This document shows positions 53,101-62,462 of a stretch of DNA of 64,000 bases, piece by piece (within the stretch, counting starts at the first letter, position 1; the number at the start of each line of letters is the position of its first letter). Origin of the DNA: Tetrahymena thermophila SB210 (taxonomy: Eukaryota > Ciliophora > Oligohymenophorea > Hymenostomatida > Tetrahymenidae); NCBI RefSeq assembly GCF_000189635.1, contig NW_002476418.1, forward strand, positions 806,001 through 870,000, given 5' to 3'. Under the pieces are notes generated by a model. The model worked only from the letters and a program-made list of their open reading frames with translations, was not told the DNA's origin and did no database searches. Both the position numbers and the translations under genes were made by a program.

Positions 53101-54141
53101 GCAACTTCTCTAAGCAAACTATCTGGTATAGCTTGTTCTGATTTATTCTTTAAATAGACTGTCAAATTTGTTATCTAAAGAAATTTTAGCCACTTAATGG
53201 ATTCCCTATTTTACTAAATTTGATCAGCATTTAAATCAATTGCTTTAGTACTAATTACAGATAAAACTTCACTTTTTTAAGGTAACAGCAATAAATTTTC
53301 AATAAGTAAACCAATAGATATAGGATTTTAATAAGAAATATCATCATCTTCAAGTCTAATGTGAATTTTATTTATTGAAATCTATTACAAATTTTTGAAA
53401 ATTTCATGATAAATTTTAAATAAAGCATTTAATTTACTTTTAATTTCTCTAGCATTTCTTTTAGTTTTTCTTCTATCGCTTTTTCAAAAATTCCTTTATC
53501 ATCTTGCTTTGAGTTTTATTTTTTTTCATCTACAAAATCATAATTATTTGATATCTTACTGCTGTTTCCACCAAGCTTTTTCAACCCTTCCTATTCCAAA
53601 TTAAATAACCTTATTTTTATCTTATCCAGCTCTTTTAACATTCAAATAATTTTACTTGTATCTAGCTTATAAATTTTTAGAGGTTGAATGTCTTGAAAAT
53701 ACTTTTTTCACTTGCCTTTAAAGCTATTTCATGCTTAGTATAGTTTTAAGAAAGTTTATCCATCAGCTCATCAGATTCATAATAATCCTAAAAAACATGT
53801 TTATAATAATTGAATTCTAAAACATAATTTACAGCTCCTGATTTTATTGAATTATAAGAAGGCTTTAGTACAATCATCAGCTCATCAACTTGAACTTTCA
53901 CATTTGATATTTGCAAAATTGAGCCATATTCTACTGAAATTTTTGATATCAATCCCGCCTTCATCTAAAATGGAATATTTAATTCGCTTTTAATCAGCTT
54001 ATTGATCTCAATTGGCTTTAGAGTTAGCTACCTTAGCTCAAATTTTCCTTGCATTATCCCTAAATTTAACTATTAATCATTGAACCCATATAAATACTAT
54101 CCGATTTTGTTGTTCAAATATTAAAAAAAAGCTGCTTTCAT
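50131..54141 (-). CDS. Compact VPS13/chorein-type bridge lipid-transfer protein, about 1,190 residues
   Basis: Start ATG 54141, stop TGA 50133-50131. The N-terminus is a Chorein_N domain: QYLYGFNDQQLNLGIMQGKF, LRQLTLKPIEI, LNIPFQMKAGLISKISVEYG, VQVDELMIVLKP. After an intron at 53382-53437 comes the VPS13-type block ISINKIHIRLEDDD followed by NPISIGLLIENL, then a helical stretch (YLQRFKPKLRPIV, DWFRVVIWKLR) leading to MLTIFNEILNKELNEEIEM, the counterpart of the VPS13 helix before its next beta segment. These proteins form hydrophobic grooves that carry phospholipids between membranes at contact sites. Introns also at 53632-53702, 52440-52497, 50696-50843 and 50206-50270, plus a likely 37-nt one near 50.6 kb. 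The 52440-52497 intron is inferred: without it the locus reads as two genes separated by 52 bp. Much shorter than VPS13; the C-terminal part has an NLS-like PKSKKRK and no ATG2_C or WD-like domain I can see. Confidence 0.8.
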
Positions 54142-54514
54142 TACTTATTATAACTAAATCAAATTATTTAATTCCGCAAAAAAAAAATTTATTAATAAAA
54201 ACAAATCAAATATTTAATTTGAAAATATGTCTGGTAAATGTTAATAAAAATTTATTTATTTAATAATTTATTTTTTATTTTTGAACAGCCAAAAAAAAAC
54301 AATTAGTGATTTTCAAAAAAAGTCTAAAACATTTTCCTTGAAATAATGAACAAAATAATCAATTAATATTTTAAATATTTAAAAAGTTACACTTATATTA
54401 TATAAATGAAGTAGACAAATCAAACAATCATTTTATAACGAACTAATAAAAAACTACAATTTTAATTTTATTTATTTTGATATTTTCTCAATTTATATTT
54501 TTTTTTACTTTGAG

Positions 54515-55070
54515 TTATTATTGCATAAATTTAAATATCTATCTGTATAATAAGATTTTTATATTCTCTTTCTTTTTGTAAGCTTAAAGGAGCTTGTTCT
54601 TAAAAAATTCTCTTTGACTGCAAATTTATTTATTCATTTTACTTTTCATAAATTCTTTTAGAAAAATCATCACTTTTTGAGATTTTTATATTTAATTTAG
54701 GTAATTGGTTTGATTTTAGTAATCTGAGATTGGGAATTTCTCTGCAATTAATTATTACTTCTAGTTAATCTAATTTTAGGCTTGCTTATTATAAATACTT
54801 AAATCACCATCATAATTTTATTGAAATTAAAAAGAATTACTTATTTTATTAATAACATTTTTATTTATCGTTTTTACTTAATGAAAAATTTATTTTATTT
54901 GTTTCTATTGAATTATATTAAACCTTTAATTTTTCTAGCCTTTATAAAATTTAATTTAGTTATTGGCATTCTTAAAATTCTTATTCAAATTATTCTTCGC
55001 TCAAATTTAAGATATTAATTATCTAGCAATTAGAGTTTGATTTGTATTTTAATTTTTATTTCTTCAATAT
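54515..55070 (-). pseudogene. D', frameshifted copy of the coiled-coil gene D
   Basis: Aligned to gene D in the right copy, the same protein can be followed in pieces: LNLSEEQFEQEFQE, then after a frame change an NQINQKQ...AEKFPISDYQNQ stretch, then after another shift LQSKRIFQEQAPLSL. A frame change is needed around 54.84-54.89 kb and a one-base loss near 54.70 kb. The position matching the start of D is not ATG. It therefore looks dead, while D stays open. A forward-strand frame of 65 codons here is a shadow. Confidence 0.7.
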
Positions 55071-56555
55071 ATATTTTACGTTTTGAGAAATTAAATTTAA
55101 ATATTTAATTATAAAATAAAGTAAATTTATTTACAAAGCTCAATTTTAAAAAATAAAAATCTTTAATTTCAAATTTGATTGATAAATTCACAAATATAAT
55201 TAAAAACATTCATTCATAATAAATAAAATCTGACTTGAAAATTAAAATTAATATAAATACAACTAATTATTTTGTTTTTTCTAAGAAGATTTAAAATTAT
55301 TTAGGATAGCGTCATTCATTTTTGTTTTTGTCTTCTTTTATTTTTGATAATTAATATTAATATTTCATTTTATACATAAATTTTTATCGAAAGATTAAAT
55401 TCTTACATTTTTGTTTGTGTGTGTGTGTATTTATTTTGATCAAGAGTTTAATATCACATTTATGTTTTTAATTCTTTTATTTCTACTTTTGAAAAAGTTT
55501 TAATTTATTATAGAAATAAAAATTTCTTTTACAAATTGGTGTAAGTTATATACTTAGAATCATTTATATTAATTATAAATAAATAGAAATATTAAATTTT
55601 AAGAATTTATAAATATTTGTATTTAATTTGTGCTGAAAAATAAACTTAATAAATTAAATTCATAAATAATATTTAAAATATATCATCAGAAAAAGTTGTT
55701 GAAATCCTTATTGCAATTTATGTTATAATTATTTTAATAATTGTTTTATTAATGTAAGGGAGGGATTATTGTTGTATTAACAATTAGAAATGTTGTTTTA
55801 TTAACTTTATGGTTAATTGTTATATCGATTATAGTTTATATAATATTAGTCATTTTTATTTGTCAATTATAATTATTAGATTTAAATTTTTTGGATGGCT
55901 CCTAGTTTAACAGGTCAATTGGATGTGTTTAATGCTAGTTATTATTTTGTGAAATTTTATTAAAATTAATATTTTCTACTTATTCTAATTCATTTACTAT
56001 TTATTAAACTTAAGGAGGGATATCAGATTCTTAAAGTTTCTTACAAAGTAAAATATGTATAAAATAGTATTTTTTGAAATTATCTATTCCTTTTTATATA
56101 GCTTCAGCATCTATACAATCATTTGAAGCTAATATGTTTTCTGAATTATCAAGGAGATAGTATTTTTTAATATATTTTTAATCGCATTCTTCGATTATTG
56201 AATCTACAAATTTTTTAAGATTTATTTATTTTCCATTAAATCCTTCAGTTAGATTATTTACAATTTAAAAGAATTTATTATTATTACTAAACCATTTAAG
56301 CATACTGCGTCTAAATATTAGATCTTTGGTTTAATCTTTTTATAATTATTTTATATGTTGCTCTTCAAATTCATAGAATCTAATTTTTCTTAGGGGCAAT
56401 AAGCAAAGCCTGACTTTCTTTTAAGAGGAAAGTCCTTCTTACAAGCTTTATTATTCTCTGATCTTGCCTAAGTAGAAACCTTGGTAATCTACCAGTAGCT
56501 TATATTGTGCTTCTGCATCCCTTAAGTAAAGTTCAGTTATTAATACTTCATTTTC
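54515..56555. repeat. Segmental duplication, left copy
   Basis: Closely matches 61885-64000 in the same orientation, offset about 7.39 kb at the left and 7.45 kb at the right, so indels have accumulated. It carries the decayed gene D' and the 3' part of gene A. Shared blocks include the 20 nt ending at 54780 and 62170 and the region around 56396 and 63841. The true right border is unknown because the other copy runs off the window. Confidence 0.85.
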
Positions 56556-58328
56556 ATTAGAAGAAGTCACAAATAAGCTATTTATATTTTCATCTATACT
56601 TTATTAAAGATATATTTTGGTGATTTGCATATTTCTTAAAAGCAAATATTCTTTTAAAACTGAAGCAAATTTTTTCAAATAATTATTTTCTTTCTGAGAA
56701 AATTCTTTTGAATCATACATATCTTCATTTATGATACATTAAAAAAGAAATTAATAAGCACATTTTTATTTTTTTTAAATATTATATAAATCTGAACTAT
56801 ATATCTTTAAGTCAGATTCACTATCTAAGTTATATGATAAATAGCATAAACAAAGATCTTGAGACCTATATTCTATGAATTTATTTTTTACAAGTTCTCT
56901 TTTACTATCATAGATGGTGATACAATTATTATTTTCATTATTAGAATGTGTTTATTTTTCAAGGTCAAGGTAATAGCTTTCAGCTATTTATTATCTAGTT
57001 TATAGTTGAAAAATAAATAAGTATGAATTAGTTTGATAAATAAAAAGTAAATGAATTTCATATTTTGGAGAAAAAATTTATTAGATTTTCAAATAAAATT
57101 TTAATTTTTACTTATTGTGCATAATAACTCCTTAGCTGTTTTAATCTGGTAAGTTAAGCTCGTTTAAAATATCTTTGTGAGATGGAATGACTTTTTAAAT
57201 ATTGTTGTTAAAAGACTATGTAGTATTATCTTCATTTTAAATGTCAAAATTGTTTTCTAACTAGCTTATGTCTCTCTTTGAGTTGATATTTTAATTGTAT
57301 TTGCTTTAACTCTCAATTTAAAGTTTGCTATTAGAATTTTAATTTTATTATTTGCTCAATTCAGTGAACTTCTCATCTAACTTATCGAATTCATTGAAAA
57401 TCTCAAAAACTCTTAATTCAATTTAATTAATTTACTTTTAAATTTCATTCATAGACAAACTACCATCAATATACATTTTTTATATTTTTTTTATTAATGA
57501 TTCATTTATATTAAATTTTTTACTTAGTTCTACTTATAAATAGGATAGTTTACTCTAAATTAATTCAAGAGCTTCTTTTGGATCCATGCCTTAAGTTTAA
57601 GTTACTTCATTAGAATTTTCATTTTATTAAACTTAATCATTTTCTCTTTAATAAAAGCTTGGTGATTAAGATTGCATTTTGCTTTCATCTTGAAAGTTAT
57701 TTGTCTGGTTTAGCAAAATAATGTTTTGAATTTCCTTATTCATTTAAATATCATTAGACTTATCAAGAAAATCTTATTTATTTTCTTCTTCTTCTTAAAT
57801 TTAAGCAGATTTTTATGGCTAAATGTTCTAATTTTATGTTTGCTAATTGATAATTTAAGGAACATCTTCAATTTGATCATTTAATCTTATATTTTTTACA
57901 CTAGTTAATTTAATTTCGTTCTACATGTTTGTGAGTGAAGTAGAATTAATTTTGTCTATTTTTTTTAAATCTTCTTCTTCTAAACTAGATACATTTTCTT
58001 ATTCTATTAATAAGTTTTTTTAAAATTATTAACAAACGTTTTCTTAATTTGTATCAGAAATCAAAGATTTTATTTCGCTATCGATTGAGCATATGCTTGC
58101 ATTATTTTATTACATATTACTTATATTTTGGTCTTTTTATTTGCAATCATATTAAGGATAAGGAAGTTTATTCTTATAGGAATCATTATCATCCTTTTAC
58201 TTAAGTTCAGCTTAATTAATAAGCTCTAATAGGGGTTAGACCTTTCTTTCATCTGATGAAATTTCAATTTAATTGCTTAAATCTTCCAAATATTTATCCA
58301 CCTCTAAATTTTTATCTGAGCAATCCAT
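55863..58328 (-). CDS. Array paralogue A, unknown family, 782 residues
   Basis: Two exons, 57112-58328 and 55863-56994, total 783 codons in phase. The N-terminal 400 residues are acidic, Q/N-rich and partly coiled coil (QKQINQIELRVFEIFNEFDK...). The C-terminal half is globular and shared with B and C: YLKKFASVLKEYLLLRN, ENEVLITELYLRDAEAQYKL, LVDYQGFYLGKIREQQSL, KKVRLCLLPLRKIRFYEFEE, FRRSMLKWF and the closing NFKKYYFIHILLCKKLQ. I do not recognise the family. Where B has D...DWKF, residues that would suit a PD-(D/E)XK nuclease, A has L...ELY, so any such activity should be lost. It ends SKKFKSNNYN at TGA 55865; the matching sequence in C carries on about 56 residues more. Confidence 0.75.
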
Positions 58329-59577
58329 TATTGAATATTTTTTTATATATATTATGATTATTTTTTTATTTAATTCTTATTTTTTAATATCATTAAAGAT
58401 ATAAAAATTAGAATCAATACCAAAACAAATTTAAGATAAAAACTTTTTTTCTTTATTTAAATTATTCTCCATTCAATTTTTTACTAACCAAATATACTTA
58501 GAGTGTAATTTAAATATTTTCCAAATTTTATTTTGTTTTTTATGATAAAAGGCGGAAATATTTGTAGGACTAATAGTTTAATTAATCTTAGCTGTTTTTA
58601 GATATTTTTGAAATTATAGATAGCAGAAAAAAGCGCATCACTCCTTTTTATAAACAACAATTAAATAGTTGATGAGTAGAATTTACTTAAATAATAAACA
58701 TCAATTAAAATTTTATCTTATCTTAAAATTTAAAGATTAAAATTTTTAAATTTAAATATAAAAATTATTTTATATTTTTTATTATTTATTAGTTTCAAAT
58801 TGAAATTTGAGTTTTTAAAAAATGAAAATTTATTATTGATATTGATTTAATAATTAAGACAATGCATAAGGATACACATTTATTTTGATAATAAGGAACT
58901 AAAAATTTATAGATACAAAAATAATCCTAATTAAATTTTCTTTTTCAAGAAAGAAAAATAGGAAACTTTGCTCTCAAATATTTATTAATGAATTTAATTT
59001 AACAAAAATTTAAGTTTAAATCGTCATATATTGATATTGATTATTTCTCAGATGTTTTTTTCTGATGAGTAATCAACAAAAAGATTGATAGATTTTATTT
59101 AAAATATGTTATTTATTTTATTTTTTGTAAAGAATATTCTAAAACTCCATTTGATGTAATTCCTTGATTATCATCGACTTGACTACAATCTTTATTAGAG
59201 ATGAAAATTGAGGTCTTAATTCTTAATTTTTGTAGATACTATCTTTATTTTTTAAAGGCGCTAATCAAGGAAGGAATTGCAGTATATTAGGTAATTAAAA
59301 TATTCTTACTTTTTCTTTTATTTATTTATAATAAATATTACATAAAGTATAAAAACAAGCATAAAAAGTACATAATTTATTTATCCTTAAAATAATCTTT
59401 AATCATTTTTAATATCTAAATGAGACAAATTTAGTTAGTTAATTAATTTATTTCTATTATTTCAGTAAATCGTAAATAATTAATATTACATTTATTTAAT
59501 TAAAAAATAAACTATTAAAATATACATATACTCATCTATTTATAATATTTACAGTTTATTAATTTACTATGATTCAA
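58329..59577. other. Intergenic region between paralogues A and B
   Basis: 1.25 kb, AT-rich, upstream of A and downstream of B. No gene, and no clear match to the duplicated segment. Confidence 0.55.
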
Positions 59578-61647
59578 TCAATATTTATCATAAAAATGTT
59601 AATTACCGTAGCTATATTACCTTTGGTAATTTCCATATTATTTATACGGATAAAACTAATTTGAGCCATACTATAAATGCTATGCGTAATCAAAATCAGG
59701 ATTTTGAAATTATTAATATTGGTTATATAAAGCAGGATTTTATTAGTATTGATGTGGCTATTATTCAAAAGCTTAAGTGTATTATTAAAAAGGTGGTGAG
59801 CTCAACTGCAAAGGATGTTAACGCTACTAAAAAGATTAAGGAGACCATTAATTAGATTCTGGAGATGGTTATACTGAATTAGATAATGATTTAAAAGATT
59901 AAGGAGACTATTATAAAGGTTACGGATGCTATTATTATTGTTATTATTACTATTATTATAAATGATTAGATATAGTTTCCTCATTTAAATTATTTTTTTA
60001 TATAATTTAATTTGTGTTTTTCATAGTTTTTTAAATTGAATCCAATATTTATTCATTTAGTTAGAGGTTATTGTTTTAGCTGAGCTTTTAGCATAGAAGC
60101 AAGTGTATGTAATAAAACTAATTAAATTACTTTTTGTTAGATATTTTTTTAAAAGAATTTTGAGAATCTTATTTGAAAAGGAGCTCATCGGAGTTGTTAA
60201 GATCTATGTAATATTCTATTTATTTAATATCTACATCTTGTATTATCTTGTCTACTTGCTATTATACAGTTATAGCTTACCCTTATGCATTATATGAATA
60301 TTCGTCTTTTAATTTTGGCTCATCCTTTAAATTTTTTAGGAATATTTTAAGCATGCTCTTTTAGAATATAGGATCTTTTGCTTGATTAATTTAAATATTC
60401 TAGATATCTTAGTACTCAAACTCTACAAACTTAATTTGTTTTATTTCTTGGAGAGGTAAGATACAAATCCTCACTATCTTATTTGTGTAAATCTACTGCA
60501 AAACTTTCACCTAATTCAGAAAATGCTCTTGATAGTCAACTAAAATCTTATAGTAAGCATCTTAATTACTGAATTTCCAATCAAAAATCAAAGCTTCTTT
60601 TTCATTTTCAGCCAATAAGTCGTATCTTTTTGTCTCTCCTTCGCTTTTAAACTCACCCTCAATTCCTGTTACTTTCATATCTCTAATAGAAATATAGTCT
60701 TTAATAACTTAAACATAATGTTGAAGAAATTATTTTTAGTTTTAACTCAAGCTGTTGCAAAACTTTAACATATTATGATTGTTTCTGAATAAATCTGCAA
60801 CATACGTATGAATTGATTACCCTTTTTCTTTTTTCATTTTTATTTCATAGTTTTCTTCAAAAAAAGCATCATATTTTATCTCAGCTCTAGGATCAAGTAA
60901 ATATTTAAGATACTAAATTTAACACGAATTGTCTTTCACAAATCCTTTTTTTTTCAACTACTCACTTTACTGATTTATTACGATAGTCAAATCGTTAGAG
61001 TTTCTGGTAAGCTTGATTACATTCTAATTGTCTTCTTAAATTTCTTGATTACTTTTTGATAGTTAAGTATTTATTTTTTATATAATAAATAACTTTAATA
61101 AAATAATTAATTACTCAACATTCTCTAAATTTTTAATTTCCCCTTAATGCTTAATATTATTTTAGAGTGAATTATCAATTTGTTGATTCAAATTACCCTC
61201 AATTTATTATTTGATTTCTTAAATGCTATCATTTTCTTGTTGTTTTTTTTCACTTTAACTATTAGGGAATTTCTATTAATCATCAACATTTTTTTAAATT
61301 GAATGATTATCAAATATATTATAATTACTGTCTCTATCATAGAAAACTGTAACTTGTTATCTTATTTATAATTATTAAAATAAATTTTTTTTAATTAAAC
61401 TAATAAAATAAAAATTACTTGATTTAAATTAACAAAATTAGTTAAATTAATTTGTTTACCTTTTTTAAGTTTATTAATTTTAAAATTCATTTTTGTTCCA
61501 AAATCTTTTTTTAGAGGGATCCTCAAAGAATTAGTTATTAGATAATTATTAATTATTGCTCATATAATCAAACCTTCTTTTTTCATTTAATATATATGGT
61601 TATGCCCTTTAATCGTAATTTTTAATTTATGTAAAGTTATTCTTCAT
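59578..61647 (-). CDS. Array paralogue B, possible PD-(D/E)XK-like protein with prion-like tail, 656 residues
   Basis: Two exons, 61460-61647 and 59578-61360; 657 codons in phase. The N-terminus is polar and basic (DPSKKRFWNKNEF), then N/Q-rich. The globular core runs from about residue 190 to 430: DPRAEIKYDAFFEENYEIKM, LQHYVQVIKDYISIRDMKV, RYDLLAENEKEALIFDWKF, AYYKILVDYQEHFLNQV, KIVRICILPLQEIKQIKFVE, FQKSMLKIFLK, then FNQFYYIHLLLCQKL. The order Asp, hydrophobic strands, D-W-K, then a helix with Gln resembles PD-(D/E)XK nucleases; this is inference without a profile match. The last 140 residues are Q-, P-, Y- and N-rich with a Q run and a repeated SPQSF motif (16-nt direct repeat at 59830 and 59893). 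An extra intron around 61.1 kb is possible. Cellular role unknown. Confidence 0.75.
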
Positions 61648-62462
61648 TATATTTGAATAGCTTTTTATATTAAAAGAGATTTTAAAAAAAAAATTTAATT
61701 TAAATAAATTTTATTTTACTTTTAATTATACAAATTTTGAATTTTTACTGATTGATTTTAAAGTTCTTATCTATCAAAATGTTATTAAACGTTCATATTT
61801 TATAAGAAAGGTATCCTATTATAATTTCTTAAATCTTAGTTTGAGTTTATTTATTCTGATAAAATGTTTTAATCTTAATTATTTTTTTATATGGAGCTAT
61901 TATTGCTTAAATTTAAATCTCTATCTGCACAATATAAGACTTTTATATTATCTCTCTTTTTTAGTAAGCTTAAAGAAGCTTGTTCTTAAAAAATACTCTT
62001 TGATTGCAAATCTATTTATTCATTTTACTTTTATTAATAAGCACTTTAAGAAAAATCATCTCTTTTTGAGATTTCAGCATTTAATTTGGGTGAATTATTT
62101 TGGTTTTAGTAATCTAAGATTGGGAATTTTTCTGCAAATAATGATTACTTCTAGTTAATCTAATTTTAGGTTTACTTATTTGAAATTCTTAAATCAGTAT
62201 CTTGATTTTATTGAAATTAAAAAGAATCATTTATTTAATCACTTTTTTATTTTTCAATTTCAGTCAATGAAATCAAATTTATTTCTTTGATTTCTTTTTA
62301 ATTACATTAAACCTTTTCTTTTTCTAGCTTTTCTAAAATTTAATTTAATTATTGGTATTCTTAAAATTCTTATTCAAATTATTCTTTACTCAAATTTTAG
62401 ATATTATTAAGTAATTAGAGTTTGAATTGCATTTTACTTTTTATTTCTTCGATATTTTACAT
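61644..62462 (-). CDS. Gene D, Q-rich coiled-coil protein, about 272 residues
   Basis: ATG at 62462, open for 273 codons to TGA at 61646-61644. Residues 10-70 form a clear coiled coil (LSKEQFEQEFQEYQQLNQIL, EKLEKEKVQCNQKEIKEI). The rest is Q/N-rich with less biased patches (SLFAEKFPILDYQNQ, LKKRDNIKVLYCADRDLNLS). The last 40 or so codons are so AT-rich that the real end may be earlier, or an intron may join D to B. As read, its stop overlaps the B start codon by four bases (ATGA). A stretch KKRDNIKVLYCADRD is loosely like QKRQQVTVFYDRDS in B, so D may descend from the N-terminal part of the same family. The complementary strand has a hydrophobic 105-codon frame that I take as its shadow. Confidence 0.5.

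Noticed and set aside
54821..55018. Forward-strand frame of 65 codons
   Set aside because: Complement of decayed D'; same reasoning as the forward frame opposite D.
59574..59984. Several short frames on both strands, including poly-Asn text
   Set aside because: All overlap the Q/P/Y-rich tail of B, which is continuous in another minus-strand frame once TAA/TAG are read as Gln.
61841..62158. Forward-strand hydrophobic frame of 105 codons
   Set aside because: It lies opposite gene D. The minus frame is the one that contrasts with the frameshifted copy and shows coiled-coil periodicity; the hydrophobic text is the complement of Q/N/K-rich codons.
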